A stretch of DNA of 64,000 nucleotides from Paracoccaceae bacterium (GCA_902631295.1 CACOXV010000005.1:1-64000), one strand, 5' to 3'. Shown: positions 43,035 to 54,431, numbered from the stretch's first letter. A program made the numbers and translations. The notes: a model not told the origin generated them from the letters alone.

Positions 43035-43985
43035 ATGAAGCTTTTGAGATATTGTTTCCTTCTGGTATTTATTTTCAATTATATTCTCGCCAATGAAAAT
43101 ATTCCTGATCAATATCCCCAATCAGTTTTATATTCGAAACCCTCAGAATTCATACCGGGAGTGTTTTCAGCCATTGGTGCTACCGCACCACCGACTTACG
43201 AAAACTCTGGCCATAATAATAATCTATCTTTTGTCGTAACTTCAAATGGTGTGGTGGTTATAAATTCTGGTGCATCATTTCTACTGGCAGAGGCAATGCA
43301 CCTTGAGATCAAAGAAGTTACTGAACTACCAGTTAAGCTTGTTATCAACGAAAATGGTCAGGGGCATGCAATGCTAGGTAATTCGTATTGGTCAGACCTT
43401 GGTATTGATATAGTAGCTCATGAAGAGGCAATCCTTGAGGTTAAAGATAATGCCCATCAAATTCTAGAGGAAATGAAGCGCTACAATAAAGAGAAGGCAG
43501 AAGGCACAACAGTAGTTCCAGCTAATATTTCTTTTTCCGACACTTATTTTTTTTCTTTAGGAGGTGTAGATTTCCAGATTTTACATCTTGGGGATGCTCA
43601 TGGCCCAGGTGATACTCAGGTCTGGATTCCTGAATGGTCTTTGATGATTGCTGGTGATATAGCATTCCATGAACGAATGCTTCCAATTTTTGAAAATACT
43701 TGTACTAGCTGTTGGATAGAAACTTGGACTAATGCTTTCGCGCCTCTTAACCCGCGATATGTAATTCCTGGGCACGGGCATCCCACAAATTTACCTCAGG
43801 TCGAAAAATATACTATTGGATATTTGTTGGATCTTAGGGAAAAGATTAAAAGTCATATTGATGCCGGAGGTGATTTAGCATCGGCTTATTATGTCGATCA
43901 GAACAAATGGAAAAATTTAGACACTTTTGAGGAATTAGCCAAGAAAAATGCGGGCAGGGTTTTTGAAGAAATGGAATGGGAGTGA
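43035..43985 (+). CDS. MBL-fold metallo-hydrolase-like protein, exported, with degenerate first zinc motif
   Basis: Signal peptide MKLLRYCFLLVFIFNYILAN; DAHGPGDTQVWIP, MIAGDIAFH, VIPGHGHPTN. ORF track starts at 42999. Confidence 0.8.
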   Translation: MKLLRYCFLLVFIFNYILANENIPDQYPQSVLYSKPSEFIPGVFSAIGATAPPTYENSGHNNNLSFVVTSNGVVVINSGASFLLAEAMHLEIKEVTELPVKLVINENGQGHAMLGNSYWSDLGIDIVAHEEAILEVKDNAHQILEEMKRYNKEKAEGTTVVPANISFSDTYFFSLGGVDFQILHLGDAHGPGDTQVWIPEWSLMIAGDIAFHERMLPIFENTCTSCWIETWTNAFAPLNPRYVIPGHGHPTNLPQVEKYTIGYLLDLREKIKSHIDAGGDLASAYYVDQNKWKNLDTFEELAKKNAGRVFEEMEWE

Positions 43986-44188
43986 TAAAATCTAAGGCAT
44001 GGTTTTGAAAGGATTACAGCACTTAAACTTTGCTAGCGTTGGAGCATTTACCATATTTGAAAGTTGCGCATATTAATTAATATACGTGCGACATAATTTT
44101 TCACTATAAGCACATTGATCTTTAATAATGTTGCGTATAGGAAGCATTTCAGATGTTTCTCTGAGTAAATTTAAGCGAGGATAAGACT

Positions 44189-45760
44189 TTGAAAATCGGT
44201 ACTCCCAAGGAAATCTTTGAGGGCGAAAATAGGGTTGCTCTTACCCCTGACAGTGCTCTTCAACTGCAGAAGTTAGGTTATGAATGTTTGGTTGAAACTG
44301 GCGCTGGGAACGCTGCAGGTTATTCAGACAAAGTTTATAAAGAGGCTGGCGTAAAGATTGTCAAAACGGCAGCTGCTTTATGGAAAGAATCTGAAATTGT
44401 TACTAAGGTTCGACAACCCTCTACCGCCGAGCTTAAAAGATTGTCAGCGGGCCAGACGTTGATTTCGTTTTTCAATCCGGCTGCAAATGAACAGGGTTTG
44501 GACCTGGCCAAAGCTAAAAAAGCTAACATCATAGCGATGGAAATGGTTCCAAGAATAAGCCGCGCTCAAAAAATGGACGCACTTTCATCCATGGCTAATA
44601 TAGCTGGATATAGAGCTGTTATCGAAGCGAGTAATAATTTTGGAAGGTTCTTTACCGGTCAGGTGACTGCAGCGGGCAAAGTGCCCCCTGCAAAAGTACT
44701 AATAATTGGAGCCGGTGTTGCTGGTCTTGCTGCAATTGGAACAGCCACCTCGCTGGGAGCTATCACTTATGCTTTTGACGTAAGGCCAGAAGTGGCAGAG
44801 CAAGTAGAGTCGATGGGTGCTGAATTTGTGTATCTTGATTTTGAAGAGCAACAACAAGACGGTGCAAAAACTGGCGGGTATGCGTCAGTATCATCGCCGG
44901 AGTTTAGAGAGGCTCAACTCGCTAAGTTTAGAGAGTTAGCATCCGAGGTTGATATTGTTATTACTACGGCGCTTATCCCAAATCGTGATGCTCCAGAGTT
45001 ATGGACCACTGATATGGTGAAATCAATGAAACCAGGTTCGGTTATAGTTGATTTAGCCGCAGAGAAAGGTGGTAACTGCAAGCTGACCGTGCTGGATGAA
45101 AAAGTAGTGACAGACAATGGCGTTACTATCATAGGGTATTCAGATTTTCCGAGCAGGATGGCTGCGCAGGCCTCAAATTTATACGCAACTAATATCAGGC
45201 ACATGATTAGTGATCTAACTCCAGATAAAAATGGAGAATTAAATCATAACATGGAAGATGATGTTATTAGAGGGTCAACGGTTGCTTTTGAAGGAGAAAT
45301 AACTTACCCACCGCCGCCGCCAAAGATAAATGCCATTGCAGCAAAAACGCAGGAGAAGCCAAAGGAGCTTTCTCCCGAGGAATTAAGAGAGAAAGAACGA
45401 GAAGATTTTAATGCTCAAACGCGCCAACAGGTTATTATGTTAGCGGTTGGTGGCATAATTACATTAAGTGTTGGGCTGGTTGCTCCGGCTAGTTTTATGC
45501 AGCATTTTATCGTTTTTGTCCTTGCAGTATTTGTCGGGTTTCAAGTTATATGGAACGTCAGTCATGCACTCCACACTCCGCTAATGGCTGTTACTAATGC
45601 AATATCTTCCATTATTATTCTTGGAGCATTAATGCAAATAGGGTCGGGTTCATTTTTAGTGATCCTACTTGCAGCACTATCGGTTTTTATGGCTGGTATT
45701 AATATTTTTGGTGGGTTTCTCGTTACAAGGCGAATGCTCGCAATGTTCCAGAAATCTTAA
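44189..45760 (+). CDS. pntA: NAD(P) transhydrogenase subunit alpha
   Basis: 523 aa; [44 protein letters not shown]-terminal TM helices. Confidence 0.97.
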   Translation: MKIGTPKEIFEGENRVALTPDSALQLQKLGYECLVETGAGNAAGYSDKVYKEAGVKIVKTAAALWKESEIVTKVRQPSTAELKRLSAGQTLISFFNPAANEQGLDLAKAKKANIIAMEMVPRISRAQKMDALSSMANIAGYRAVIEASNNFGRFFTGQVTAAGKVPPAKVLIIGAGVAGLAAIGTATSLGAITYAFDVRPEVAEQVESMGAEFVYLDFEEQQQDGAKTGGYASVSSPEFREAQLAKFRELASEVDIVITTALIPNRDAPELWTTDMVKSMKPGSVIVDLAAEKGGNCKLTVLDEKVVTDNGVTIIGYSDFPSRMAAQASNLYATNIRHMISDLTPDKNGELNHNMEDDVIRGSTVAFEGEITYPPPPPKINAIAAKTQEKPKELSPEELREKEREDFNAQTRQQVIMLAVGGIITLSVGLVAPASFMQHFIVFVLAVFVGFQVIWNVSHALHTPLMAVTNAISSIIILGALMQIGSGSFLVILLAALSVFMAGINIFGGFLVTRRMLAMFQKS

Positions 45761-45772
45761 GGGGTTAGAAAT

Positions 45773-47209
45773 ATGGAATTAGGATTTACTACTGCCGCAT
45801 ATGTTGTAGCTGCCGTTTTATTTATACTTTCGCTGGGTGGATTGTCCGGTCAGGAAAGCGCCAAGCGTGCCGTGTGGTACGGTATCGTTGGGATGGCCTT
45901 AGCTGTATTTGCAACTTTAATTGGTCCAGGTTCTGGATTGTGGGCATTGTCGATTGTTCTAATTGCAGCTGGCGGTGTGATCGGATATTTTTTAGCCGCC
46001 AGAGTTGAAATGACCCAAATGCCTGAACTTGTGGCGGGAATGCACGCGTTGGTAGGGCTTGCGGCTGTTTTTGTTGGATTCAATGCTGATTTAGAAATCA
46101 AAAATGTTGCGTCGGCGATAACAGCAGAAGCTGTCAAAGATTTAACGGGATTCGCTGCGTTGGTTGCTAAAAAATCTGTTGTTGAAATTAACATATTACG
46201 AGTAGAGTTGTTTTTGGGCGTTTTTATCGGAGCCATCACCTTTACCGGCTCTATAATTGCGTACGGTAAGTTATCTGGTCGTGTTACTTCTGCTGCTGTG
46301 AAGTTACCTGGCGGGCATTTTTTAAATGCTGCAGCAACCATTGGTTCTGTATTATGCTTAGTTTGGTACCTACAAACCGGCGGGATGTTACCACTTCTTT
46401 TAATGACCATTTTAGCATTTTTTATAGGTTTCCATTTGATCATGGGGATTGGCGGGGCTGACATGCCAGTCGTCGTATCAATGCTTAACAGTTATTCTGG
46501 TTGGGCTGCGGCAGCGATTGGTTTTAGTTTAGGAAATGACCTTCTGATTGTTGTCGGCGCGCTTGTTGGTTCTTCTGGTGCAATCCTCAGTTACATAATG
46601 TGCAAAGCAATGAATAGATCGTTTATCTCAGTTATACTCGGCGGTTTTGGTGGTACATCAGGTCCAGCTATGGAAGTAGAAGGTGAACAAGTTGCAATAG
46701 ATGCAGACGGGGTTGCTTCCGCCTTGACTGATGCTGATAGCGTCATAATAATTCCAGGATATGGTCTTGCGGTTGCTCAAGCCCAACAAGCAGTTTCCGA
46801 GCTAACTAAAAGATTAAGAGCAAAAGGTAAAAATGTCAGGTTTGCTATTCATCCAGTTGCGGGAAGATTACCAGGACACATGAATGTGTTGCTGGCAGAG
46901 GCGAAAGTTCCGTACGATATTGTTCTTGAAATGGATGAAATAAACGATGATTTTCCCGATACTGACGTTGCAATCGTTATAGGATCCAACGATATTGTGA
47001 ACCCAGCCGCTCAAGAAGATCCAAATAGTCCAATTGCAGGTATGCCTGTTCTAGAGTGCTGGAAAGCAAAACAGGTTTTTGTCTCTAAACGGGGGCAAGG
47101 AACCGGCTATTCGGGTATTGAAAATCCACTTTTCTTTAAAGAAAACACACGAATGTTCTATGGAGATGCGAAAGACAGTTTAAATAAGCTTTTGGCAATG
47201 ATAGACTAG
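45773..47209 (+). CDS. pntB: NAD(P) transhydrogenase subunit beta
   Basis: 478 aa; multiple TM helices then [14 protein letters not shown]..., [28 protein letters not shown]. Confidence 0.97.
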   Translation: MELGFTTAAYVVAAVLFILSLGGLSGQESAKRAVWYGIVGMALAVFATLIGPGSGLWALSIVLIAAGGVIGYFLAARVEMTQMPELVAGMHALVGLAAVFVGFNADLEIKNVASAITAEAVKDLTGFAALVAKKSVVEINILRVELFLGVFIGAITFTGSIIAYGKLSGRVTSAAVKLPGGHFLNAAATIGSVLCLVWYLQTGGMLPLLLMTILAFFIGFHLIMGIGGADMPVVVSMLNSYSGWAAAAIGFSLGNDLLIVVGALVGSSGAILSYIMCKAMNRSFISVILGGFGGTSGPAMEVEGEQVAIDADGVASALTDADSVIIIPGYGLAVAQAQQAVSELTKRLRAKGKNVRFAIHPVAGRLPGHMNVLLAEAKVPYDIVLEMDEINDDFPDTDVAIVIGSNDIVNPAAQEDPNSPIAGMPVLECWKAKQVFVSKRGQGTGYSGIENPLFFKENTRMFYGDAKDSLNKLLAMID

Positions 47210-47413
47210 CGTTATTATCATACTTTTAAATTATTTTAAGTGTATTAAACGTGTTTAGCTCGTTTGTTTTAATATATTGGTAAACGTCAATGAATGCTGG
47301 ACTAAATAGTATAAGACTTTGGCAATGATTGCCGTTTACCCTCAAAGGTGTCAATTAGCTAACGAAAATATTAAGTCTTTTATTATTTTCGTAAAACCTC
47401 AGTTTTTTTCAAG

Positions 47414-48325
47414 TTATCTTCCTCGAATTCTTGGGTCTAATGCATCCCTTAGGCCATCGCCTAAGTAGTTAATGCTTAACACCGTGAGAGAAATAGCAAG
47501 TCCAGGCCAGAAGACACGTTCAGGAAATTGCTGTAAATAATCAACAGCGTCATTCAGAAGCCTTCCCCAAGTAGGAAAATCAGGAGGAAAGCCTAGTCCG
47601 AGGAATGATAGGGCGCTTTCTGTTATTATAGCATTAGCAATTCCCAGTGTGGCAGATACCATGATCGGAGAAAGCACATTTGGAAGAATGTGTCGGAAAA
47701 TAATTTTGGTGTCAGTTCCGCCGATAGAGCGAGCTGCTAATATGAATTCTCGTTCTTTGATCGCCAATACGTCGCCCCTTACAATACGCGCAGTTGGCAT
47801 CCAGCTAGTAATCCCAATTGAGACAACTATCAAAATAAACATTCCCTTTTCTGGACCAAATGATGTGCTCAATGGTTCCCTGAAAAGAAGCATCATAACC
47901 AAAAGTAGTGGAAGAAGAGGTAGAGAGAGAAATAGGTCTGTGAACCTCATTAGTACACTATCTAGCTTTTTAAAATAACCTGCAACTACTCCAATCAAAG
48001 TACCCAAAAATAATGACAGCAGCATTGCTGTTAGGCCAACGGTAATTGATGTTCGTCCTCCTGCCATGATTCTTGCAAGTGTATCTCGGCCTAATTGATC
48101 AGTTCCGAGAGGATGCGCTAGACTTGGACCTTGATTTCTGATCCTTATATTAATGCCGTTCGCTTCGTATGGCCAAACAAAAGGCCCTAAGAGCACTAGA
48201 ATAACGATGAGCACAAAAATAATAGCACCGGCAAGTGCACCTTTGTGGTTTTTAAACTCGTTCCAGACATCTAACCATTTATTATTGGGTTTGTTCAAAG
48301 CGCTGAATTGGACGTTATCAGTCAT
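47414..48325 (-). CDS. Peptide/nickel-type ABC transporter permease (OppC/DppC-like)
   Basis: 303 aa; HPLGTDQLGRDTLARIMAGGRTS, EREFILAARSIGG, LSFLGLGFPPDFPTWG. Confidence 0.94.
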   Translation of the reverse strand: MTDNVQFSALNKPNNKWLDVWNEFKNHKGALAGAIIFVLIVILVLLGPFVWPYEANGINIRIRNQGPSLAHPLGTDQLGRDTLARIMAGGRTSITVGLTAMLLSLFLGTLIGVVAGYFKKLDSVLMRFTDLFLSLPLLPLLLVMMLLFREPLSTSFGPEKGMFILIVVSIGITSWMPTARIVRGDVLAIKEREFILAARSIGGTDTKIIFRHILPNVLSPIMVSATLGIANAIITESALSFLGLGFPPDFPTWGRLLNDAVDYLQQFPERVFWPGLAISLTVLSINYLGDGLRDALDPRIRGR

Positions 48326-49325
48326 ATCGGATCCTCGGATCTAGAATTCCATAAAGAATATCCGCAATCAGATTAAAAACTACTATCAGAACAGCGAACA
48401 TAAAAGTAATTGTTTGTACAGTAGGTAAGTCGTTGGCGTATATTGCATTAATTAACTGCTGACCGATTCCATTTACTTTAAACACTTGTTCGGTAATTAT
48501 TGCCCCACCAAAAATACTAGGGATTCCAAGAGCAATTACGGTCACAACAGGTATCATAGAGTTTCTTAATACATGAATGGCAACTACGGTCCACTCGCTC
48601 AATCCCTTAGCTCTTGCCGTCCTTACATAGTCTTGGTTCAAGTTATCTAGCATCGAAGATCTCATAAAGCGACTTATTTGTGCAGTGGTTTGAAGTGCAA
48701 GTACCATTACCGGCATAATCATTTGGCGAAATTGATACTTGAAAGTCTCCCAGTCTACTACCTCATGCAACGTATCGTAGACAGAGGGAAGCCAGCCAAG
48801 TTGTACAGAAAAAAGAACAATAACAAAAACACCACTAAAAAAAGGTGGCACAGAATAGCCTACCATTGTAACAAAAGTTCCAACTTGATCGAATACTGAA
48901 TACTGCCGATATGCTGAGTAAATTCCTATTGGCAGGGCAATTAAAATACCAACAATATATGACATACCCACAACCCAGAGTGTTTGTGGTAATCTCTGGA
49001 CCACAATATCCATTACTGGACTTCTAGTTTGCCAACTAAATATCCGCTGCTTCCCTTCGGAAAAAGATGTGTTGAACAGGTAATCAAAAAACACTTGGGG
49101 TTCTACCCAGAAAAATTGTATTACCCACTTTAAAAATTGAACATGTAATGGTTGACCAAGCCCTAAAGCTTCTCGCATTTTCTCTTTGACGTCGGGAGGT
49201 ATAGTCATTGGCACTTGTGCCATGGGATCATTCGGTGCCAAATTTAATAACAAAAAAATACATGCCGCGATAAACAGCAACGTAGGTATTGCTAAAAGCA
49301 AACGCCGAACAATGTAGGTTATCAT
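48318..49325 (-). CDS. Peptide/nickel-type ABC transporter permease (OppB/DppB-like)
   Basis: 335 aa; MITYIVRRLLLAIPTLLFI, DYVRTARAKGLSEWTV, GAIITEQVF. Confidence 0.94.
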   Translation of the reverse strand: MITYIVRRLLLAIPTLLFIAACIFLLLNLAPNDPMAQVPMTIPPDVKEKMREALGLGQPLHVQFLKWVIQFFWVEPQVFFDYLFNTSFSEGKQRIFSWQTRSPVMDIVVQRLPQTLWVVGMSYIVGILIALPIGIYSAYRQYSVFDQVGTFVTMVGYSVPPFFSGVFVIVLFSVQLGWLPSVYDTLHEVVDWETFKYQFRQMIMPVMVLALQTTAQISRFMRSSMLDNLNQDYVRTARAKGLSEWTVVAIHVLRNSMIPVVTVIALGIPSIFGGAIITEQVFKVNGIGQQLINAIYANDLPTVQTITFMFAVLIVVFNLIADILYGILDPRIRYD

Positions 49326-49346
49326 TTAAGGGGTCTTCCTGAAAGT

Positions 49347-49372
49347 GCGCCGGCGCACCTTTGCGCCGGCGC
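49347..49372 (-). promoter_or_regulatory. Strong GC-rich intercistronic hairpin between SBP and permease genes
   Basis: GCGCCGGCGC-accttt-GCGCCGGCGC perfect 10-bp arms with 6-nt loop; located just 3' of the binding-protein stop. Confidence 0.8.
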
Positions 49373-49381
49373 TTTTATTAC

Positions 49382-51079
49382 TTAGTCAATTCGATACCAG
49401 TCTTCAACGTTCCACAACTCGGTATCCCATGTATTAAGAACTACTCCACCAAGCGAATTAGAACGTGCAGATACTCGACCGCGCCATGTCAATGGAACGA
49501 TTGTATAGCTATCTTTAGTAAGCATATCGTTGAGTTTTCGGCCGATTTCACCTCTTTTTTCGAGATCAGCTGTCATCTTCAACTCATCCAATAATTTGTC
49601 ATATGCAGGATCGCAATATCTATTGATATTTTCTCCAGCCCATCCATTTTCGGGGCTTGGTTCATTCCCACATCTATATGCTGAAAGATAAGCTTGAGGA
49701 TCTGTACCATCAAAAATATTTGTATACATTTCGATGTCTGCATAGAATTTTTGATATGTATCTGGTGAAGCAGGATCACCTCCAAAGAACACAGATGCAT
49801 TAAGGTTCCTCAATTCAGTTTCAACACCAATCTGTCCCCACCATTCTTTGATTAGGGCCTGATAATCTTGACGCACCGCATTAGTTGAAGTTTGATAAAG
49901 AACTGAAAGTCTCATCCCATCTTTTGTTCTCACACCGTCTGCCCCGGCTTTCCAGCCAGCGCCCTCGAGCAATGCTTTTGCGCCTTCGATATCTTGTGTC
50001 AAACAGCCTGTATTATCTGACGCATACAATTCTGGTCCAGGTACAAGGTTACAAGTTGGTTTACCCGCAACTCCGTAGCCTATCTCTGTTAGCAGAGTAC
50101 GGTCTATTGCCATTGATAACGCTTTTCTGACGTTAATATCGCTAAGAAATGGGTGTAAAGCTTTCCTCGTTGATCGAGTGTCAGCATCTAAACTTGGTGA
50201 TGGATCAGTCATATTCATTTCTAATCGCTCAACTGCAGTACCGAAAGCAGCAAGTGGTTGACCTTTCCCTGCAGAAGCCATTTGATCGATAACTTCTGGA
50301 GCTAGCTGTAAGTTCCAGCCGTAATCATACTCACCAGTTTCCATAACTGCTCTACCTGCAGCAGCGGCGTCTCCACCGCCTTTGAAAACCATAGTAGCAA
50401 AAGCTGGTTTGCTAGCATCTCTATAGTTTTCGTTTGCTTTCAGCTGTATAACATCATTAGGTTTGAATTCCGTAACAACGAAAGGTCCAGTACCGATTGG
50501 ACCAAAATTTTCTTCTGTACATTCTTGGCGACGAGTACCCGTACAGTTTTCAAATTGAGCTTGCTGCAAAATTGGTGTTTGTGATCCAACAAACGGTCCA
50601 TAGGGGTTGGGCATTGGGTCTGCAAAAGAGATCTTTACAGTTAGATCGTCTAAGGCTTCTACATTAGTAACGCCTTCAAATTTCGCTTCCTGGTAACAGC
50701 CAGGTTCTCCCATACAATAGTCATATGTGAAGAGAACATCCGCTGATGTGAACGGGCTGCCGTCTGACCAAAGAATACCAGGCTTTATATTCCACGTAAT
50801 TGATTTTAGATCGGAACTTATACCACCATTACCAACGGTAGGGACTTCGGTTGCAAGTCTAGGGAACATGGCCCCATTGTTGTCATAACCTGCGAGTGCT
50901 TCAATGACCATACTTGAGGACTCGATATCTTTAGTTCCACCTGAAAGGTATGGATTTAAGATTGAGGGGGCTTGCCAATATATAATACCAACATTGCCAT
51001 CTGAGCCTCTTTCAGCGAACGCTGAAGACCCGAAAGCAATAGCTCCGGCAACGCCCAGTGCTAAAGATTTAATTTTCAT
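49382..51079 (-). CDS. Peptide ABC transporter substrate-binding protein (SBP family 5)
   Basis: 565 aa; signal peptide SLALGVAGAIAFGSSAFA, LLWSDGSPFTSADV-type motif, NVRKALSMAIDR; AAGGAG RBS. Confidence 0.94.
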   Translation of the reverse strand: MKIKSLALGVAGAIAFGSSAFAERGSDGNVGIIYWQAPSILNPYLSGGTKDIESSSMVIEALAGYDNNGAMFPRLATEVPTVGNGGISSDLKSITWNIKPGILWSDGSPFTSADVLFTYDYCMGEPGCYQEAKFEGVTNVEALDDLTVKISFADPMPNPYGPFVGSQTPILQQAQFENCTGTRRQECTEENFGPIGTGPFVVTEFKPNDVIQLKANENYRDASKPAFATMVFKGGGDAAAAGRAVMETGEYDYGWNLQLAPEVIDQMASAGKGQPLAAFGTAVERLEMNMTDPSPSLDADTRSTRKALHPFLSDINVRKALSMAIDRTLLTEIGYGVAGKPTCNLVPGPELYASDNTGCLTQDIEGAKALLEGAGWKAGADGVRTKDGMRLSVLYQTSTNAVRQDYQALIKEWWGQIGVETELRNLNASVFFGGDPASPDTYQKFYADIEMYTNIFDGTDPQAYLSAYRCGNEPSPENGWAGENINRYCDPAYDKLLDELKMTADLEKRGEIGRKLNDMLTKDSYTIVPLTWRGRVSARSNSLGGVVLNTWDTELWNVEDWYRID

Positions 51080-51393
51080 TTTATTCTCCTTATCTTTTAA
51101 CTGTAGTCAGGAAATTTGTATTGATTACTACCAAAACAAATATCCAAATACATAGGGAGACTAAAATTTTTCTAAAACCCCCCCCGAATTCAGTATGGAA
51201 ACAGAGTTTTCAAAAAATGCAAGAGAAAGCTTAAAATTATTTCATTTTTTTTTGGTTCATTTAGGCTCGAATAAAGGATTTACTGCGTGAATTGGGAAAC
51301 TACTCTAATTGGCCCAATTTAGTTCATTTTTAGATATAATTCATGTTGACATTAATAGCTTATTTGAGCGACCCTAATTTGGTCTGGTTAGGA

Positions 51394-53229
51394 ATGAAAA
51401 TGTTAGATGATGACAAAACGCCAATTGCGGAATTTAAAAATCTAAAAGTTGTTTTTGAGACCAAAGATGGAACTGTTACGGGGGTAGAGGATGTTTCTTT
51501 TTCCATTTACCCTGGTGAGACCGTTTGTGTCGTTGGAGAATCTGGTTCTGGAAAGTCTGTGTCATCCTTGTCCATGATGCGGCTTGTCGAATTTGGAGGA
51601 GGTAAAATTGAGGGAGGGAAGCTCAATTTTGAAAAACAAGTTGGTGGCTCATTTGATCTAGCTAATGCGACACAAAAGTCTATGCGACACACCAGAGGCA
51701 ATGAAATTGGGATGATCTTTCAGGAGCCAATGACTGCATTGAACCCTGTCTTCACAATTGGTAGGCAGCTCACTGAGGGGCTTCGATTGCATAAAAAGTT
51801 ATCTAAGCAGCAAGCAAGATTACGAGCAATCGAACTTCTGGATCAGGTTAGGATCCCAGAGCCGGAAAAAAGGTTAAAACAGTATCCACATGAGCTGTCA
51901 GGGGGAATGCGCCAGCGAGTTGTAATTGCTATGGCATTGGCATGTGAGCCAAGACTGCTTATAGCTGACGAGCCTACAACTGCTCTTGATGTAACAATTC
52001 AAGCAGAAATTCTTGCATTAATTGACCGTTTAAAGCGAGAAACAGGAACTGCGGTGATGTTTATAACGCACGATATGGCTGTTGTCGCGCAAATGGCGGA
52101 TCGAGTTGTTGTTATGTACCGTGGAAACAAGGTTGAAGAAGGCAATGTGATAGACGTTTTTCAGAATCCGCAGCATGATTATACAAAGTCTTTACTTTCC
52201 GCGGTTCCAAAACTTGGAGAGATGTTGGGAAAAAAATATCCTGAACCAATGAAGCTCATTGGCGAGAGCAAAAAGAGTACTAAGCCATTAATTGGTACTG
52301 ATGAGGTATTGCTCGAAGTAAAAAATTTGGTGACTCGCTTTCCTGTCGCAGGGGGGCTTCTTCGGCGAACAGTTGCTCAAGTTCATGCCGTGGAAAATGT
52401 CTCGTTTTCCATAAAACGTGGTTGCACTTTGGCACTTGTGGGGGAATCGGGGTGTGGGAAGTCAACAGTCGGTAGATCGCTTTTACGTCTTGTTGAACCT
52501 GTCTCTGGTGAGGTAGGTATGGCTGGGAAAGATGTGCTTAAACTTTCCAGAGATGAGCTTCGTAACATAAGAAGTGATATGCAAATGGTTTTTCAAGATC
52601 CTTTTGCGTCACTTGATCCGCAAATGCTTCTTCTTGATCAAGTGGCTGAGCCAATGCGAAACTTTTCAACTATGTTGGAAAGCTCCATCGAGGCAAGGGT
52701 CGAGAGCCTTTTCGAGCGTGTTGAATTACCAAAAAGTTTTCTGCGTCGCTATCCCCACGAGCTCTCTGGTGGTCAAAGACAACGCGTAGCAATAGCAAGA
52801 GCTCTGGCTTTAAATCCAAAATTGATAATTGCTGACGAAGCCGTAAGTGCATTAGATGTATCAGTCCAAGCCCAAGTGCTTAATCTAATGATGGAACTTC
52901 AATCAGAGTTGGAGCTAAGTTTCTTATTTATAAGCCATGATATGGCCGTGGTGGAGCGAGTTAGCCATGAGGTTGGAGTGATGTACCTTGGTCGGCTCGT
53001 AGAGATTGGTTCTCGGCAGGCGGTATTTAGCAACCCTCAGCATGCTTATACAAAAGCTCTTTTGAGTGCCGTCCCAATAGTTGATCCGTCTAAAAAAGTG
53101 ATTGAAGGCGATTTGAAATTTAAGCAAATACCATCACCAATCCATCCGCTCGGTTATGAACCTGAAAGCCCAGAATACAAAGAAGTGTCTGAGGGGCATT
53201 TCGTTCTGACTTCAGACTGTGGCTATTAA
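51394..53229 (+). CDS. Dual-domain peptide ABC transporter ATP-binding protein
   Basis: Two Walker A motifs (GESGSGKSVS, GESGCGKSTVG), two LSGG(M/Q)RQRV signatures. ORF track starts at 51343; MKMLDDDKTP at 51394 preferred. Confidence 0.93.
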   Translation: MKMLDDDKTPIAEFKNLKVVFETKDGTVTGVEDVSFSIYPGETVCVVGESGSGKSVSSLSMMRLVEFGGGKIEGGKLNFEKQVGGSFDLANATQKSMRHTRGNEIGMIFQEPMTALNPVFTIGRQLTEGLRLHKKLSKQQARLRAIELLDQVRIPEPEKRLKQYPHELSGGMRQRVVIAMALACEPRLLIADEPTTALDVTIQAEILALIDRLKRETGTAVMFITHDMAVVAQMADRVVVMYRGNKVEEGNVIDVFQNPQHDYTKSLLSAVPKLGEMLGKKYPEPMKLIGESKKSTKPLIGTDEVLLEVKNLVTRFPVAGGLLRRTVAQVHAVENVSFSIKRGCTLALVGESGCGKSTVGRSLLRLVEPVSGEVGMAGKDVLKLSRDELRNIRSDMQMVFQDPFASLDPQMLLLDQVAEPMRNFSTMLESSIEARVESLFERVELPKSFLRRYPHELSGGQRQRVAIARALALNPKLIIADEAVSALDVSVQAQVLNLMMELQSELELSFLFISHDMAVVERVSHEVGVMYLGRLVEIGSRQAVFSNPQHAYTKALLSAVPIVDPSKKVIEGDLKFKQIPSPIHPLGYEPESPEYKEVSEGHFVLTSDCGY

Positions 53230-53250
53230 ATTAATTAAAAGGATTGTTTT

Positions 53251-54414
53251 ATGCCTGTAAAAAACCGCTTTGCAGAATTGCAGGAGGAAATTACCGAATG
53301 GCGTCATGATTTTCACGCTAATCCTGAAATATTATTTGAAACCCACAGAACTTCTAAGATTGTCGAGCAAAAACTTAAGTCATTTGGCTGTGACAGTGTT
53401 GTTTTTGGATTAGGGCGAACAGGCGTAGTTGGTGTAATTCATGGAAGAGAAAATACCAACAAGAGTGTTATTGGACTTCGAGCTGATATGGATGCTCTGC
53501 CAATTGAAGAGACAACGGGATTATCTTATTCTTCAAAAGTTAACGGGGCAATGCATGCGTGTGGTCACGATGGACATACAGCAATGCTTCTTGGGGCAGC
53601 CAAGTACCTAGCTGAAACACGTAATTTCGACGGTACTGCAGTAGTGATTTTTCAACCAGCGGAAGAAGGCGGCGGCGGCGGTCGTGAAATGTGTGAAGAC
53701 GGGTTAATGGAGCGTTTTGGTATACAAGAAGTATACGGTATGCATAACTGGCCCGATTTGGAAATTGGTAAATTTGCTATAAGATCAGGGCCTTTTTTTG
53801 CAGCATCAGATTTTTTTGAAATTACAATAAATGGACTGGGCGGGCATGCGGCAAAGCCGCAAATAGCGGTTGATCCAACAGTCGTGGGATCGCACATTGT
53901 GCTTGCATTACAATCTATTGTAAGTCGAAATGCCGATCCTACTGACCAAATTGTCGTTTCGGTTACCTCGTTTGAGACATCTTCGAAAGCTTTTAATGTA
54001 ATTCCCCAAACTGTTGTGCTTCGGGGAACTGTAAGGACGCTGTCCGATGCAACTAGAGATCTTGCTGAGAAAAGATTAGTGGAAATTTCAGCTAAGACGG
54101 GCGACGTGTTTGGAGCTGATGTAAATCCTATCTATACTCGAGGTTATCCGGTTATGACAAATTCTGTTGAGCAAACTGAATTTGCTGCCTCTGTTGCAAA
54201 GTCTGTAAGTGGTAATTGTGAAGATGCGCCTCTTGTCATGGGGGGTGAAGACTTTTCTTATATGGCGATTGAGAGGCCTGGTGCATATATTCTTATAGGA
54301 AATGGGGACAGTGCACCGGTACACAATCCCAACTACAATTTTAATGACGAAGCAATATCAATTGGTTGCAGTTGGTGGGCCGAAATAATTGAGAGACGAA
54401 TGCCCTTAAGCTAG
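53251..54414 (+). CDS. M20 family amidohydrolase (hippurate hydrolase-like)
   Basis: 387 aa; LRADMDALPIEETTGL, MHACGHDGHTAMLLGAAKYL, MGGEDFSYM. Confidence 0.93.
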   Translation: MPVKNRFAELQEEITEWRHDFHANPEILFETHRTSKIVEQKLKSFGCDSVVFGLGRTGVVGVIHGRENTNKSVIGLRADMDALPIEETTGLSYSSKVNGAMHACGHDGHTAMLLGAAKYLAETRNFDGTAVVIFQPAEEGGGGGREMCEDGLMERFGIQEVYGMHNWPDLEIGKFAIRSGPFFAASDFFEITINGLGGHAAKPQIAVDPTVVGSHIVLALQSIVSRNADPTDQIVVSVTSFETSSKAFNVIPQTVVLRGTVRTLSDATRDLAEKRLVEISAKTGDVFGADVNPIYTRGYPVMTNSVEQTEFAASVAKSVSGNCEDAPLVMGGEDFSYMAIERPGAYILIGNGDSAPVHNPNYNFNDEAISIGCSWWAEIIERRMPLS

Positions 54415-54431
54415 GATAAGCCAAATTACTT

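Noticed and set aside
45850-46464. 204 aa minus-strand ORF
   Set aside because: Antisense within pntB; composition is the shadow of a TM protein
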